DNA of 64,000 nucleotides from Peribacillus simplex (GCF_900156045.1 NZ_FTMX01000002.1:124001-188000); one strand, 5' to 3'. Positions 51,104 through 62,967 are shown, counted from the first letter of the stretch. Program-made: numbers and translations. The notes: generated by a model from the sequence alone, not told the origin.

Positions 51104-52188
51104 GTTTTTTCCCCCTTGTTGGTTGCAGCTTCAATCATTTGTAAAAATTCATTGAATAAGTAGTTGGCATCTTCCGGCCCTGGTGATGCTTCCGGGTGAT
51201 ATTGTACGGTGAAAGCCGGATACTTTTTATGGCGCAGACCTTCAATCGTATCATCATTCAATGCTGTATGTGTCACAATAAGTTCTGTATTTTCAATGGA
51301 AAGCTCTTCTACTGTATATCCGTGATTTTGAGATGTGATGGATACCTTTCCGGTCCGAAGGTCCCTAACCGGATGATTAGAACCTCGATGGCCGAATTTT
51401 AATTTTTCCGTATCCGCCCCGTTTGCAAGTGCGAATAATTGATGTCCTAAACAGATTCCGAATAATGGCACTTGAGTTTGGATTGTACGGATCATTTCAA
51501 GCGTCTCATGAACACTTTTCGGATCTCCAGGGCCATTTGAAAGCATCACGCCATCCGGATGATATTGCATCACTTCTTCGGCCGTGACATTATAAGGCAC
51601 AACCACGACATCACAGCCGCGCTTCGTCAGCTCACGCAAAATCCCATGCTTCATTCCATAGTCCACAAGAACTACCCGCGGGCCTCTGCCCGGGCTGGAA
51701 TAAGGTGCTTTTGTTGAAACCTGTTTCACTTGATTGGAAGGAATCACAGTTGCTTTCAACTGGGAAACCACTTCTTTTGCATCTTTATTGATATTGCAGA
51801 GCGCCCCTTTAAGTGCACCTGATTTCCTGATGATTCTTGTCAGCTTTCTCGTATCGATTCCGCTTATTCCAGGTATGTTCTTCATTTTCAGATATTCATC
51901 AAGTGATAATTGGTTTCGCCAGTTGGAAGGAAATTCTGCCGTTTCCTTAACGACGAATCCTGAGATCGCTGGATTGATGGATTCAAAGTCATCCCGGTTT
52001 ATCCCGTAGTTCCCGATTAATGGATACGTAAGTGTAACGATTTGACCGCAATATGATGGATCGGATAGAATCTCCTGGTACCCCGTCATTCCTGTGTTAA
52101 AAACGACTTCACCTATTTTTTCTACGTCCCCTCCGAATGCTTCCCCAAGGAATACTGTCCCGTCTTCTAAAATTAGCTGTCTTTTCAT
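51082..52188 (-). CDS. carA: Carbamoyl phosphate synthase small subunit (pyrimidine-specific)
   Basis: This subunit releases ammonia from glutamine and feeds it to CarB. Of 368 residues, the N-terminal CarA-specific domain is followed by a class I glutamine amidotransferase with the nucleophile cysteine in [13 protein letters not shown] and the His-Glu pair in [13 protein letters not shown]. The ATG at 52188 overlaps the pyrC stop in ATGA; a longer frame to 52257 would lie inside pyrC and is rejected. It is pyrAA in B. subtilis. Confidence 0.97.
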   Translation of the reverse strand: MKRQLILEDGTVFLGEAFGGDVEKIGEVVFNTGMTGYQEILSDPSYCGQIVTLTYPLIGNYGINRDDFESINPAISGFVVKETAEFPSNWRNQLSLDEYLKMKNIPGISGIDTRKLTRIIRKSGALKGALCNINKDAKEVVSQLKATVIPSNQVKQVSTKAPYSSPGRGPRVVLVDYGMKHGILRELTKRGCDVVVVPYNVTAEEVMQYHPDGVMLSNGPGDPKSVHETLEMIRTIQTQVPLFGICLGHQLFALANGADTEKLKFGHRGSNHPVRDLRTGKVSITSQNHGYTVEELSIENTELIVTHTALNDDTIEGLRHKKYPAFTVQYHPEASPGPEDANYLFNEFLQMIEAATNKGEKTCQNALI

Positions 52189-53471
52189 CCTTGAACACGT
52201 CCTTTTTCCCAAGCTATTTTTCCTTCTGCAATCGTCATGACTGGCCAGCCATAACATTTCTTTTCATTAAAAGGTGTATTTTTTCCTTTTGAAGCAAACT
52301 CTTCAGCATTAATTTCTTTTTCAGTTTCCAAATCGATGAGCACGATATCTGCAATGGCACCTTCCTTTAGCTCTCCATAAGGAAGGGAGAAACTTTCAGA
52401 TGGTTTGATTGTCATGAAATCAATCAATTGCTTTAATGTAATGACGCCCTTTTTAACCAATTCGGTGTAAAGCAGCGGGAAGGCCGTTTCCAATCCCACT
52501 ATTCCGAAAGGAGCCAGCTGCATTCCCTGCGCTTTTTCCTCTGCCGCATGCGGGGCATGGTCTGTTGCTATAAAATCGATGGTTCCGTCAAGCAATCCTT
52601 CTATCAATGCATCCCGATCTTCACGGCCCCTTAATGGTGGGTTCATTTTATAATTCGTATCAAGTCCCGGTATATCATCTTCACACAATAATAAGTGATG
52701 CGGTGTAACTTCGGCTGTGACGCGGATACCGGCGCGTTTGGCATCCCTTACCGTCCTTACCGATTCCTTCGTGGATATATGGCAAACGTGATAATGGCAA
52801 TCCGCCGCTTCAGCAAGGAGGATATCCCGAGCAATATGTACAGCTTCACATACGGACGGAATTCCATTGATTCCCTGTTCTTTTGAGAATCTACCTTCAT
52901 GGACGGAGCCTTTATTGATTAAGCTATTGTCTTCACAATGAGCAACTATGGCCATATCTTGAGCGGCTGCCCGTTTCATCGCTTCCAGCATCATCCCGGC
53001 TTCTTGAATTCCCACGCCATCGTCCGTAAAGGCGAAAGCACCCGTTTGTTTTAATGAAGAAAAGTCGGTCAACTCCTTGCCTGCTTCCCTAATCGTAATG
53101 GATGCATATGGGAGTACCCTGACATGAGCCGTTTCTTCAATTTTCCTGTTAAGCGCTTCAAGGTTTTCCACTGTATCGGGAACTGGCCTTGTATTGGGCA
53201 TCGCCGCTACCGTAGTGAAACCGCCTCTTGCCGCTGCAAGCGTTCCACTTGCGATTGTTTCTTTATGTTCACCGCCCGGTTCGCGTAAATGGACATGCAG
53301 GTCAACGAAGCCTGAAGTAATAAGTAACCCTTCAGCGTCAACTACTTTACAATTTTCCGTTGCCAAGTTCTCGCCGATCTTTGTGATGACCTTGCCTTCC
53401 ATTTCAATGTCCGCTTTTTTGAATGAGTTTTGATTATCTAGCAATACTCCATTTTTGATTATTGTTTTCAT
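52185..53471 (-). CDS. pyrC: Dihydroorotase
   Basis: PyrC closes carbamoyl aspartate to dihydroorotate. The 428-residue class I metal enzyme has the HxH metal pair in [15 protein letters not shown] (about 57-71), later histidines in HCEDNS and HHLLLCEDD, and DHAPH near residue 305. The ATG at 53471 follows AAGGGGGAAAC and lies 38 bases inside pyrB. B. subtilis PyrC has 428 residues. Confidence 0.98.
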   Translation of the reverse strand: MKTIIKNGVLLDNQNSFKKADIEMEGKVITKIGENLATENCKVVDAEGLLITSGFVDLHVHLREPGGEHKETIASGTLAAARGGFTTVAAMPNTRPVPDTVENLEALNRKIEETAHVRVLPYASITIREAGKELTDFSSLKQTGAFAFTDDGVGIQEAGMMLEAMKRAAAQDMAIVAHCEDNSLINKGSVHEGRFSKEQGINGIPSVCEAVHIARDILLAEAADCHYHVCHISTKESVRTVRDAKRAGIRVTAEVTPHHLLLCEDDIPGLDTNYKMNPPLRGREDRDALIEGLLDGTIDFIATDHAPHAAEEKAQGMQLAPFGIVGLETAFPLLYTELVKKGVITLKQLIDFMTIKPSESFSLPYGELKEGAIADIVLIDLETEKEINAEEFASKGKNTPFNEKKCYGWPVMTIAEGKIAWEKGRVQG

Positions 53472-54369
53472 GAATGTTTCCCCCTTCGGATTGTTCAAGC
53501 ACATTTTTTAATACGGCCATTCTGATGAACACGCCATTCTCCATTTGTTTGAAAATTCTTGAGCGGCTGCATTCGACTAAATCACTGTCTATTTCAACAC
53601 CGCGGTTTATTGGTGCAGGATGCATGATGATCGCATCCGGTTTCATATTTTTTTCACGTTGTTTGGTCAGGCCGAAACTTTCCAGATAATCTCCATTTGC
53701 CTGATCGTATTTTTCAATATGCCTTTCATGCTGTATTCTGAGCAGCATGACCACATCCGAGGTAGCTACCGCATGGTCGATGTCTTCGTACCTTCCTAAA
53801 CTGTTTGATCTGTCGAACCATTCAGGAGGACCCGAAAATACGACATTCGCCCCTAAACGTGTTAATGCTTCTGCATTCGATTTCGCAACCCGGCTATGCC
53901 TCACATCACCGATTATGGCAATCTTCAGACCTTTGAAGCTTTTAAACTCTTGTTTTATCGTCAATAAGTCCAGTAATGATTGGGTTGGATGATTTCCGCA
54001 GCCATCCCCTGCATTGATTATTGGAATCCCGATCTTCTCATTCAATTCGTCGAAATAATTATCCTGTTCATGACGGATGATCAAGGCATTTACACCTATT
54101 GCTTCTAACGTTTTAACAGTGTCATATAAGGTTTCACCTTTCAATACGGATGATGTACCCGCATCAAAAGGAATGACCTCAAGCCCCAATTTTCTTTCAG
54201 CCATTTCAAAGCTTGATTTTGTACGTGTACTTGGTTCAAAGAAGAGGTTGGCAACTGTGGTCTGCTGCTTTGGATTCCAGCTAGATCCGTTGGCAAAACA
54301 CTCTGCCTCATGTAAAATTCTTTCAATATCAGTTAAAGTCAATTCATTCATGGTCAATAATTTTTTCAT
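53434..54369 (-). CDS. pyrB: Aspartate carbamoyltransferase catalytic subunit
   Basis: PyrB joins carbamoyl phosphate and aspartate. The 311-residue protein has the carbamoyl-phosphate loop [10 protein letters not shown] (about 49-58), [12 protein letters not shown] and [12 protein letters not shown]. The ATG at 54369 follows GAAAGGAGC; upstream in-frame codons fall within the attenuator and are rejected. No regulatory chain gene is present, as in other Bacillus. Confidence 0.98.
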   Translation of the reverse strand: MKKLLTMNELTLTDIERILHEAECFANGSSWNPKQQTTVANLFFEPSTRTKSSFEMAERKLGLEVIPFDAGTSSVLKGETLYDTVKTLEAIGVNALIIRHEQDNYFDELNEKIGIPIINAGDGCGNHPTQSLLDLLTIKQEFKSFKGLKIAIIGDVRHSRVAKSNAEALTRLGANVVFSGPPEWFDRSNSLGRYEDIDHAVATSDVVMLLRIQHERHIEKYDQANGDYLESFGLTKQREKNMKPDAIIMHPAPINRGVEIDSDLVECSRSRIFKQMENGVFIRMAVLKNVLEQSEGGNIHENNNQKWSIAR

Positions 54370-54404
54370 CGATCCTGCTCCTTTCACATTTGTGATGCGG
54401 GGCA

Positions 54405-54540
54405 TAAAAAATACCCCGCCATTAAGGACAGGGTGTAGGTCATAAAGAGTGTGAGGATACGGAATGGTTAACACTTTACCCCGTTCTCATTCTTTACAGC
54501 AACACCCTTTTAAGCCTCTCTGGACTTCTTTTAAAAGGTG
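54405..54540 (-). promoter_or_regulatory. PyrR attenuator between pyrP and pyrB
   Basis: The PyrR-binding loop AGTCCAGAGAGGCT (54513-54526) is framed by arms CACCTTTTAA and TTAAAAGGGTG that form the anti-antiterminator. Downstream, ACCCTG (54429-54434) pairs with CGGGGT (54413-54418), followed by TATTTTTTATG as terminator. With high UMP, PyrR binds the loop and favours termination before pyrB. Confidence 0.92.
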
Positions 54541-54563
54541 ATTTATTGTTTTGATGCAGTATC

Positions 54564-55853
54564 TTATTTTTCAAATATATCTCCGGATATTTTTTCACGG
54601 TCCGGAAGAATCAAGTTAAGAAGGATTCCGACGATGGCTGAAAGTGCCATTCCGGAAAGCGATACCGTTTCCGATAGTTGTACGAACGCTCCTCCGATTC
54701 CTAACACTAGGATGACTGAAGCTATCATCAGGTTCCTTTTCTTGTCAAAATCGACCTTATTATCAATCAGCATCCTCAATCCACTTGATGCGATGATACC
54801 GAAGAGCAAGATGGAAATGCCGCCCATCACAGCTGTAGGTATCGAGCTGATGACTGCTGAAATCTTACCGTTAAAGCCAAAGATGATTGCTGTCAATGCG
54901 GCCCCACCGATGATATACACACTGTACGCCTTTGTCATAGTCAGGACCCCAATATTCTCGCCATATGATGTCAGCGGCGGCCCACCGATTAAGGAACCAA
55001 TCATGATTCCTGCTCCATCTCCTAAAATCGAGCGATGCAAACCGGGATTTTCCAAAAAATTTCTGCCGACTACTTTGCTCAGTACCATCTGGTGTCCGAT
55101 ATGTTCTGATAAAGTTACGATGGCGACCGGTACCATGATGGCAATGACTTCCCATGAGAAGGACGGTGTATAGGTTACATATGGAAACATGAATTCAGGC
55201 ATTTCCCACCATTGTGCTGACTTGATCGGTTCATAATCGATTATTCCTGCAACAGCCGAACAGCCGTAGCCGACTATGATTCCGATTAAAATGGGGATCA
55301 AGTTAATGAATCCCTTAAAGAACACGTTACAGATGATGGTTACCGCTAAAGTGATCAGCGCTATCACTATATATGTGACGCTGTATTTATCTTGTGGATC
55401 ATACATTGCCATGTCCACGGCCGTTCCGGCAAGGCTTAATCCGATTACGATAATCACCGGACCCACCACAACCGGAGGAAGTATGTTCATCAACCAGCTC
55501 AATCCGACTTTTTGGATAATCAAAGCTACTATCCCATATATGAACCCTGCTGCAAAACAGCCGATCATGGCCGCTTCCGGACCTCCTAGAGCCTTAGCCG
55601 CGATGATTGGCGTAATGAAAGCGAAAGATGAACCGAGATAAGCTGGTATCTTACCTTTGGTTATCAATAAGTATGAAAGTGTGCCCAATCCGCTTGAAAC
55701 CAGTGCAACCGCCGGGCTTAATCCTACCAAGAATGGCACCAGTACCGTTGCACCGAACATGGCGAACAAATGCTGGATGCTTAACGTAATCCACTGCCCA
55801 GCCTTTGGCACGTCCTCGACATCCAGTACGATGTCCCTTTTAGTTTCTTCCAT
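54564..55853 (-). CDS. pyrP: Uracil permease
   Basis: PyrP is a proton-coupled uracil importer of the UraA/NCS2 family. The 429-residue protein is strongly hydrophobic with about 14 membrane spans. It has the family motifs QHLFAMFGATVLVP (27-40), SEHIGHQM and GGPPLTSYGENIGV with the substrate-binding Glu. The start follows GAGGGGGATAC. It is flanked by PyrR attenuators on both sides. Confidence 0.97.
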   Translation of the reverse strand: MEETKRDIVLDVEDVPKAGQWITLSIQHLFAMFGATVLVPFLVGLSPAVALVSSGLGTLSYLLITKGKIPAYLGSSFAFITPIIAAKALGGPEAAMIGCFAAGFIYGIVALIIQKVGLSWLMNILPPVVVGPVIIVIGLSLAGTAVDMAMYDPQDKYSVTYIVIALITLAVTIICNVFFKGFINLIPILIGIIVGYGCSAVAGIIDYEPIKSAQWWEMPEFMFPYVTYTPSFSWEVIAIMVPVAIVTLSEHIGHQMVLSKVVGRNFLENPGLHRSILGDGAGIMIGSLIGGPPLTSYGENIGVLTMTKAYSVYIIGGAALTAIIFGFNGKISAVISSIPTAVMGGISILLFGIIASSGLRMLIDNKVDFDKKRNLMIASVILVLGIGGAFVQLSETVSLSGMALSAIVGILLNLILPDREKISGDIFEK

Positions 55854-55885
55854 TTCCGTATCCCCCTCATGAAAATTCCATCAAA

Positions 55886-56010
55886 ACTGCAAAAACCCTC
55901 TTTGCAATATACAAAGAGGGTTTCTCAGAAGGCGAATGCCTATGCGTAGGCAGAGCTCTCCCGATTGACTCCCCTTTGCCAGCCTCTCTGGACTGTCTTT
56001 AAAAGGGTAA
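55886..56010 (-). promoter_or_regulatory. PyrR attenuator between pyrR and pyrP
   Basis: The binding loop AGTCCAGAGAGGCT (55981-55994) is followed on the minus strand by a region able to form an antiterminator, then by a perfect terminator stem AAACCCTCTTTG/CAAAGAGGGTTT (55913-55924 with 55893-55904) and TTGC. The arrangement matches the second attenuator of the B. subtilis pyr operon. Confidence 0.93.
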
Positions 56011-56029
56011 TATGAAATTTTCATGTTGT

Positions 56030-56740
<711 letters not shown>

Positions 56741-56746
56741 GTTATT

Positions 56747-56775
56747 ATAATATATCAGAAAAACGAATTTGTCAA
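56747..56775 (-). promoter_or_regulatory. Promoter of the pyr operon
   Basis: TTGACA (56770-56775), 17 bases and TATTAT (56747-56752). The -35 includes the rluD stop codon, so the pyr promoter begins inside the end of the upstream gene. Confidence 0.88.
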
Positions 56776-57689
56776 TCCTTACTTCTACGCAATTGATTAA
56801 TTAGATTTTCAAACTCTTCCGGGATCGGAGCTTCGAATTCCATATACTCATTTGTACGTGGATGAATGAAACCTAGAAGACCCGCGTGCAACGCTTGTCC
56901 ATCTAATTTCAGTGTCTTTTTCGGACCATATTTCGGATCTCCAGCCAGTGGGAAACCAATGTATTTCATGTGAACACGGATTTGATGTGTTCTTCCTGTT
57001 TCAAGCTGGCATTCCACCAAAGTGAAAGCTTTGAATCGTTCGATGACACGGAAATGCGTGACAGCATTTTTGGAATTCGAATCTGTGACAGTCATGCTTT
57101 GGCGATCTTTTTTATCGCGGCCGATCGGTGCATCGATCGTTCCGAAGTCATGGGGGATCACACCATGAACTACAGCTTGATACTTACGGGTAACCGTTTT
57201 GTCAACAAGCTGCTGTACCAGTTTCTCATGTGCCATATCATTTTTAGCAACCATCAATAAACCTGATGTATCTTTATCGATCCGATGGACGATTCCAGGC
57301 CGCATGACTCCGTTAATTCCAGAAAGATCCTTGCAGTGAGCCATCAATCCATTTACAAGCGTGCCAGATACATGTCCCGGTGCCGGATGGACGACCATGC
57401 CGCTTGGTTTATTAACAACTAGTACATCTTTATCTTCATAATAGATATCCAAATCCATTTCCTCTGCTACCGCATCCAATTCCTCAAGATCAGGTATCGT
57501 CACTTCGATTGTATCGCCAGGAATAGCTTTGTAATTCGTCTTTATCGCCGTTCCATTTACCAAAACATGATCATCCTTAATCCATTGCTGGACCTGAGTA
57601 CGTGACCATTCCTCATTCAAAGTGGAAAGAGCCTTATCAATCCTAACTCCTTTTAGTGTTTCATCGATGCTGTATAACCTTTTATCCAT
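56772..57689 (-). CDS. rluD: Ribosomal large subunit pseudouridine synthase RluD-like (YlyB)
   Basis: It converts uridines of 23S rRNA to pseudouridine. Of 305 residues, an S4 RNA-binding domain (about 12-70) precedes the RluA-type domain with the catalytic aspartate in [17 protein letters not shown] (about 132-148) and [12 protein letters not shown]. The target sites are assigned from the family. It overlaps lspA by 8 bases and ends within the pyr promoter. Confidence 0.93.
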   Translation of the reverse strand: MDKRLYSIDETLKGVRIDKALSTLNEEWSRTQVQQWIKDDHVLVNGTAIKTNYKAIPGDTIEVTIPDLEELDAVAEEMDLDIYYEDKDVLVVNKPSGMVVHPAPGHVSGTLVNGLMAHCKDLSGINGVMRPGIVHRIDKDTSGLLMVAKNDMAHEKLVQQLVDKTVTRKYQAVVHGVIPHDFGTIDAPIGRDKKDRQSMTVTDSNSKNAVTHFRVIERFKAFTLVECQLETGRTHQIRVHMKYIGFPLAGDPKYGPKKTLKLDGQALHAGLLGFIHPRTNEYMEFEAPIPEEFENLINQLRRSKD

Positions 57690-58152
57690 TATCTTTCTCC
57701 TTAGCGTTTTTTTCTTCTAAAAACATATGAATCACGAGCAGTCCGACACCAATTGAAAGCGAAGCATCAGCAACATTAAATACCGGGAAACTGTAGCTGA
57801 AAATATAGGTATGAACGAAATCCACTACTTCCTGACGAGCAACACGATCGATGAAATTACCAATCGCACCGCCTAGCATGAGAGCAAGTGCAACTCCAAG
57901 CAAAATGCTTTCCTTCGCCATTTTCTGAATATAATAGACAAGTCCAATAATGACAGCGATGGTGATGATGTAGAAAAACCACATTTGACCTTGTAGAATT
58001 CCCCATGCTGCCCCACGATTACGATGCGAGGTGATATATAGAAGGTTTTCAATAATTTCAATGCTTTCTCCGTACTCCATTTTTTTCACAATCATCCATT
58101 TTGTCAGCTGATCGAGAGCTATGACCAAAAGGGCAATCAAATAATAAAACAC
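57682..58152 (-). CDS. lspA: Lipoprotein signal peptidase (signal peptidase II)
   Basis: LspA cuts prolipoproteins before the lipid-modified cysteine. The 156-residue membrane protein has four hydrophobic spans and the catalytic aspartates in [11 protein letters not shown] (about 94-104) and [11 protein letters not shown] (about 124-134). The start is GTG at 58152, seven bases after GGGGG; an ATG overlapping it is in another frame and soon stops. In B. subtilis ylyA lies between ileS and lspA; it is absent here. Confidence 0.96.
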   Translation of the reverse strand: MFYYLIALLVIALDQLTKWMIVKKMEYGESIEIIENLLYITSHRNRGAAWGILQGQMWFFYIITIAVIIGLVYYIQKMAKESILLGVALALMLGGAIGNFIDRVARQEVVDFVHTYIFSYSFPVFNVADASLSIGVGLLVIHMFLEEKNAKEKDNG

Positions 58153-58189
58153 ATTTTTTCCCCCAAACTAATCAAATCTTCACTTTTGA

Positions 58190-58218
58190 ATTGTAGCATA
58201 AACTAGAAATAATGACTA
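58190..58218 (-). promoter_or_regulatory. Promoter of lspA-rluD
   Basis: An extended -10 TGCTACAAT (TACAAT at 58190-58195) lies about 38 bases before lspA; the -35 TAGTCA at 17 bases is weak. Confidence 0.6.
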
Positions 58219-58309
58219 ATCCGAAAAGCATAAGTCTGCTAACTGTATTTAAAGAATATCGGTAAGATTGGATAAAGGTAAAATTACCTATCGGCGTTTA
58301 TCTTTCATT

Positions 58310-58356
58310 CCCACAAAAAGCCGGCCCTTTTTAAAGGGACCGGCTTTTCTTGTGGG
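58310..58356 (-). terminator. Terminator after ileS
   Basis: A long stem (outer CCCACAA/TTGTGGG, inner AAAAGCCGG.CCC/GGG.CCGGCTTTT) begins two bases after the ileS stop. The inner stem with its T-run can terminate on its own. Confidence 0.9.
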
Positions 58357-58358
58357 AA

Positions 58359-61127
58359 TTATTGATTCACGTAATGCTCTTTCACAACAGTAGCACAACG
58401 CGGGCAAAGTGTTGGATGTTCTTCCACTTGACCTACTTCCTTCGAAACATTCCAGCAACGTTCACACGTTTCACCTTCTGCTTTTGTAACAAGGATCGCT
58501 ATATCCTCAAGTTTAACCGCATCTGCTGGGGCACTTGCCACATCTCCAGCGATTTCGAATTCGGAAACGATGAATAGCTGTTCAAAGCTTTCCTTGATGC
58601 CATCAAGCAGGTTCTTCGTTTCTTCATTAACATATACCATCACTTTAGCGTTCAGTGATTTTCCGATGATCTTCTGGTTACGGGCTTCTTCTAATGCTTT
58701 CAGAACATTATCACGGACATCCATGAACGCCGTCCATTTTTCTTCAATGACTTCAGCATCATCAATGGAAATTTCTTCAGGCATCAATGTCAACTGTACA
58801 CTTTCTTCGTTTACACCCGGAATGAACGCCCATACTTCATCAGCTGTATGAGAGAGGATCGGTGACACCAATTTGGTTAAGCTGACCAATGATTCGTAAA
58901 GGACCGTTTGAATCGCCAAACGCTCTTTACCATTTGGAGCTTCACAATAAAGAATGTCTTTTGCATAATCAAGGTAGAACGAACTTAAATCCTGTGTACA
59001 GAAATTATTGACCATATTATAAATTGTAGCAAACTCATAATTTTCATAACTTAGCTTCGACTGTTTGATCAGTTTATTCAATTTAACGAGCATGTATCGA
59101 TCGACTTCAGGCAATTCTTGAACTGCCACTTTATCGGTTTTTGGATTGAATCCATCCAAGTTCCCTAACAGGAAGCGGAATGTATTACGGATTTTACGGT
59201 AAACTTCCGAAACTTGTTTTAAAATAGGATCGGAAACCCTGACATCCGATTGGTAATCCACCGAAGCTACCCAAAGGCGTAAGATATCTGCACCAAGTTG
59301 GTTCATGACCTTGGATGGCAGTACAACGTTCCCGATCGACTTACTCATTTTACGGCCTTCGCCATCCAATGCGAAACCGTGGCTAAGTACACCTTTATAT
59401 GGTGCTTTGCCTGTAACTGCAACACTTGTTGAAAGCGATGAGTTAAACCAGCCGCGATATTGATCTGACCCTTCTAAATAAAGGTCTGCAGGCCGTTGCA
59501 AGTCGTCTCTTTCTTCAAGTACCGCTTGATGAGAGGAACCGGAATCGAACCAAACGTCCATGATATCCGTTTCTTTCGTGAAGATACCGTTCGGGCTGCC
59601 TTCATGTGTATAGCCATCAGGCAGAAGATCTTTCGCTTCACGCTCAAACCAGATGTTTGAACCGTGTTCACGGAATAGATTTGAAATATGGTTGATTGTT
59701 TCATCCGTAATGATCGGCTCGCCATTTTCTGCATAAAACACTGGAATTGGCACTCCCCATGCACGTTGGCGGGAAATGCACCAATCCCCGCGGTCACGGA
59801 CCATATTGAATAGGCGCGTTTCGCCCCAAGCCGGTACCCACTTCGTTTCTTCAATCGCTTCCAGAAGTTCACTGCGGAAGTCTTTGATTGACGCGAACCA
59901 TTGTGCTGTTGCACGGAAGATCGTTGGCTTCTTCGTCCGCCAGTCATGCGGGTAAGAATGCGTAATGAACGTCAAGTTCAATAACGCACCTGCTTCAGTT
60001 AATTTTTCGGTAATAGGTTTATTCGCTTGATCATAAAATAATCCGGCAAATTCCCCTGCCTCTTCCGTCATGACACCTTTTTCATCCACTGGACAAAGTA
60101 CGTCCAAGCCGTATTTTTGCCCAACGATAAAGTCATCTTCACCATGGCCAGGCGCAGTATGAACGCAACCCGTTCCAGCTTCAGTCGTTACGTGCTCACC
60201 TAACATCACTAAAGATTCGCGGTCATAAAGAGGATGTTTGGCAACGGCACGGTCCAACTCGCTTCCTTTTACTGTTTTCAGGATAGACGGGTTTTCCCAG
60301 CCTAATGTTTCCGTAACAGACTCAAGCAGTGCCTCAGCAAGTAAGAATTTTTCATTTTCGACAGCCACTACCACGTAATTTAATTGCGGATGCAATGAAA
60401 TACCAAGATTAGCCGGAATCGTCCATGGAGTTGTCGTCCAGATGATGATTTTGACGCCTTCTTCGATTACACCTTTGCCATCTGTGACTTCAAAAGCAAC
60501 ATAAATGGACGCAGAACGTTTGTCTTGATATTCAATTTCTGCTTCGGCAAGAGCTGATTCACTTGACGGGGACCAGTAAACAGGTTTTTTCCCTTTATAA
60601 ATATAGCCTTTTTTCGCCATTTCACCGAACACCTTGATTTGCTGGGCTTCATATTCAGGCTTTAATGTGATATAAGGATTATCCCAATCACCACGGACCC
60701 CTATTCTCTTAAACTGCTCACGTTGATTGTTAATCTGACCATAAGCATACTCTTCACAAAGCTTTCTGAATTCGGCAACGCTCATTTCTTTCCGTTTCAC
60801 GCCTTTTTTTGTCAATGCCGTTTCGATTGGAAGTCCATGCGTATCCCAGCCAGGTACATACGGTGCTTGAAAACCGCTCATTGATTTAAATCGGACAATG
60901 AAATCCTTTAAAACCTTATTCATTGCATGGCCCATATGGATATCGCCGTTGGCATATGGAGGTCCATCATGCAAAATGAATAAAGGACGTCCTTCCGTTT
61001 GTTCTTGCACTTTTTTATAAATGTTCATTTCTTTCCATTTTTCTTGGATTTCCGGTTCACGTTTCGGCAAATTCCCTCGCATTGGAAATTCAGTTTTAGG
61101 CATCAATAAGGTATCTTTGTATTCCAT
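58359..61127 (-). CDS. ileS: Isoleucyl-tRNA synthetase
   Basis: IleS charges tRNA-Ile. The 922-residue class I synthetase has the HIGH-type HMGH (64-67), an editing domain (about 200-400), KMSKS near residue 600 and a C-terminal zinc site with CERCW and CPRC. This is the type found with zinc in B. subtilis. The ATG at 61127 is 7 bases after GGAGGA; two upstream in-frame ATGs lie on or before that site. It is preceded by an isoleucine T-box. Confidence 0.98.
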   Translation of the reverse strand: MEYKDTLLMPKTEFPMRGNLPKREPEIQEKWKEMNIYKKVQEQTEGRPLFILHDGPPYANGDIHMGHAMNKVLKDFIVRFKSMSGFQAPYVPGWDTHGLPIETALTKKGVKRKEMSVAEFRKLCEEYAYGQINNQREQFKRIGVRGDWDNPYITLKPEYEAQQIKVFGEMAKKGYIYKGKKPVYWSPSSESALAEAEIEYQDKRSASIYVAFEVTDGKGVIEEGVKIIIWTTTPWTIPANLGISLHPQLNYVVVAVENEKFLLAEALLESVTETLGWENPSILKTVKGSELDRAVAKHPLYDRESLVMLGEHVTTEAGTGCVHTAPGHGEDDFIVGQKYGLDVLCPVDEKGVMTEEAGEFAGLFYDQANKPITEKLTEAGALLNLTFITHSYPHDWRTKKPTIFRATAQWFASIKDFRSELLEAIEETKWVPAWGETRLFNMVRDRGDWCISRQRAWGVPIPVFYAENGEPIITDETINHISNLFREHGSNIWFEREAKDLLPDGYTHEGSPNGIFTKETDIMDVWFDSGSSHQAVLEERDDLQRPADLYLEGSDQYRGWFNSSLSTSVAVTGKAPYKGVLSHGFALDGEGRKMSKSIGNVVLPSKVMNQLGADILRLWVASVDYQSDVRVSDPILKQVSEVYRKIRNTFRFLLGNLDGFNPKTDKVAVQELPEVDRYMLVKLNKLIKQSKLSYENYEFATIYNMVNNFCTQDLSSFYLDYAKDILYCEAPNGKERLAIQTVLYESLVSLTKLVSPILSHTADEVWAFIPGVNEESVQLTLMPEEISIDDAEVIEEKWTAFMDVRDNVLKALEEARNQKIIGKSLNAKVMVYVNEETKNLLDGIKESFEQLFIVSEFEIAGDVASAPADAVKLEDIAILVTKAEGETCERCWNVSKEVGQVEEHPTLCPRCATVVKEHYVNQ

Positions 61128-61191
61128 CATAAAATCCTCCATCCGTCTTTACATAAATTCATTCGAACCGATGACTTGATATCCGGCCAAA

Positions 61192-61475
61192 ATAAAAAGC
61201 CTTCTCATCCCTAAAAAAGGGACGAGAAAGCTTAGCTTCCCGCGGTACCACCCTGGCTAGAAAGATCCACAAAGTGAATCCAACCTCTCGAGCATTCGTA
61301 ACGTGAATGAAACGCTTCATTTACTTACTGCAAAAGCAGGTTCAACTCAGAACTCAAGGGTGATCTTCAATATCTTCGCTTATTCCGGGCTTTCACCATC
61401 CCCGGTTCGCTAAAAATAAGTGTGTGAAGAATTTACTTTCCCTGTCATCGTCTAATTTCATAATGAATAGTATTG
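61192..61475 (-). promoter_or_regulatory. Isoleucine T-box leader of ileS
   Basis: The conserved T-box AGGGTGGTACCGCGG (61240-61254) precedes a terminator stem TTCTCGTCCCT/AGGGATGAGAA (61218-61228 with 61202-61212) and a T-run (61194-61198). In stem I the specifier is ATC (61362-61364, in GAAGATCACCC), an isoleucine codon, upstream of which are the AGGGAAAGTA and GGTGAAAGCCC blocks. Uncharged tRNA-Ile would bind and allow read-through into ileS. Confidence 0.95.
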
Positions 61476-61482
61476 TTAAAAA

Positions 61483-61512
61483 ATTATATGCGAAAAAAGT
61501 GTTCAAAGTCAA
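61483..61512 (-). promoter_or_regulatory. Promoter of the ileS T-box transcript
   Basis: TTGACT (61507-61512), 18 bases and TATAAT (61483-61488). It lies 9 bases beyond the divIVA stop. Confidence 0.85.
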
Positions 61513-61520
61513 GGAATCGT

Positions 61521-62036
61521 TTAAATTTCCTCTTCCACTCTCTCATTTAATTCTATTTCAGTCGCATCCACTTCATAATCCAGAAGATGATCCCAATCGT
61601 CATTGTCCAGTAAATCGAGCTGTGCACCGACAAGCATTTTGAAACGCGTCCGGAATACTTTGGATTGCTTTTTCAAATCCTCAATATCCATCGCTATTTT
61701 CCTTGCTTTAACGAGTGACTCATTGACGATCCTGTCCGCGTTTTTCTCTGCTTCCTTTATGATCAGTTTCGCTTCTTTTTGGGCATTGCGCCTTAATTCT
61801 TCAGCTGCTTCCTGAGCGACAATAATCGACTTGTTAAGTGTACCCTCAATTGTCGTAAAATGTCCCAAACGATCAAAAGTCTCGTTCAGTTTATCTTCAA
61901 GTTCCTTCTTCTCCCTCAAAATCAGTTCATAATCTTTAATGACCTGGTCGAGAAATTCATTTACTTCATCTTCATCATACCCACGAAATACTTTGTTAAA
62001 TTCCTTGTTATGTATATCTATCGGGGTTAAGGGCAT
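61521..62036 (-). CDS. divIVA: Cell-division and polarity protein DivIVA
   Basis: DivIVA binds curved membrane at septa and poles; it recruits MinJ/MinD and, in sporulation, the chromosome anchor. The 171-residue protein has the N-terminal membrane-binding domain MPLTPIDIHNKEFNKVFRGYDEDEVNEFLD and coiled coils (about 35-60 and 70-135). The start follows CTGGAGGTGC. The 85-base gap upstream has only a weak promoter candidate (TTGTCG-17-TACTAG). Confidence 0.96.
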   Translation of the reverse strand: MPLTPIDIHNKEFNKVFRGYDEDEVNEFLDQVIKDYELILREKKELEDKLNETFDRLGHFTTIEGTLNKSIIVAQEAAEELRRNAQKEAKLIIKEAEKNADRIVNESLVKARKIAMDIEDLKKQSKVFRTRFKMLVGAQLDLLDNDDWDHLLDYEVDATEIELNERVEEEI

Positions 62037-62121
62037 TACGGCACCTCCAGAACGGTTTCTACTCTAGTATGTTAAAACTCTATATTCGACAATAAATTTA
62101 TAAATCCTGCTTTTTATCGAA

Positions 62122-62895
62122 TTATTTTTGTCTGCCTAACGAGATTCTCCACTTATCCTTCTTGGTTTTCCCATCGATTGAAGCTATTTTACATCTGCCA
62201 AAACCTCTGATGGAAAGTGTATCACCTTCGCGGCATTCTTCCGAGACGTTTTCCGTTTGCTTGAAATTCACCTTTACTTTTCCTGACGTTATCAAGGCCT
62301 GCGTTTTTTGACGGGACATGTTCAGGACGGATGATAGCACACTGTCAAGCCTAAGGGAACTGACGGTGGTTACTTGCTCTTCCCATTTTTCTTTAACTTG
62401 GACGATTTCCTCGATCGGAAGCCGTCTGATGGAAACAGAAGCATTACCCATTTTCTCAAGATTCCCTGTGAGATATGAATCCATCTCCTCGGCAGCTATA
62501 AATTGAGTATGCTCCTCCGTCACTATTATATCACCAAATTTTTCACGTTTTACCCCTAGTGACATCAAGGTTCCAAGTATTTGCCTATGTTCAAGCGTAA
62601 CAAACTTTTTTGGATAGGAGATATCGTATAAGGAGATATTGAAATCCGATGGTTCAGGAGAGTAATAATCAGGGTAAATGAGTACACGCTTTCGCTCTAC
62701 GAAATCGCCCCCGCCATTAAATTGCAGTTTCGCATCCGGATCATTCCCCAATAGGGAAGTAAGAATTTCCTGCTGACGCGGATCAAGAAAATCAGATAGT
62801 TTCGGAGCGTAGGAATTTTTAACCTGATCGATCCAATTCATGGCCTGGTCAATAAAATCCTTTTCCTCCGGCCTGAAATGCTGATAAATACTCAT
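62122..62895 (-). CDS. ylmH: S4-domain RNA-binding protein YlmH
   Basis: The 257-residue protein has a C-terminal S4 domain (about 180-240, RLDSVLSSVLNMSRQKTQALITSGKVKVN) and an N-terminal domain with YPDYYSPEPSDFNISLYDISYPKKF. The B. subtilis homologue is reported to act in ribosome quality control with RqcH, whose gene is also in this window. It lies in the sepF-ylmG-ylmH-divIVA cluster and follows a hairpin without a U-tract. The function is assigned from family knowledge. Confidence 0.92.
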   Translation of the reverse strand: MSIYQHFRPEEKDFIDQAMNWIDQVKNSYAPKLSDFLDPRQQEILTSLLGNDPDAKLQFNGGGDFVERKRVLIYPDYYSPEPSDFNISLYDISYPKKFVTLEHRQILGTLMSLGVKREKFGDIIVTEEHTQFIAAEEMDSYLTGNLEKMGNASVSIRRLPIEEIVQVKEKWEEQVTTVSSLRLDSVLSSVLNMSRQKTQALITSGKVKVNFKQTENVSEECREGDTLSIRGFGRCKIASIDGKTKKDKWRISLGRQK

Positions 62896-62967
62896 GATTG
62901 AATGAATGCTCCTTAGTTATCAAATAATGGACGATCATAAGGAATTGATTAAACGGCTCTGCGTTGC

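Noticed and set aside
54538..55173. 211-codon plus-strand frame opposite pyrP
   Set aside because: It is the hydrophobic-gene shadow often seen opposite membrane proteins; no ribosome site.
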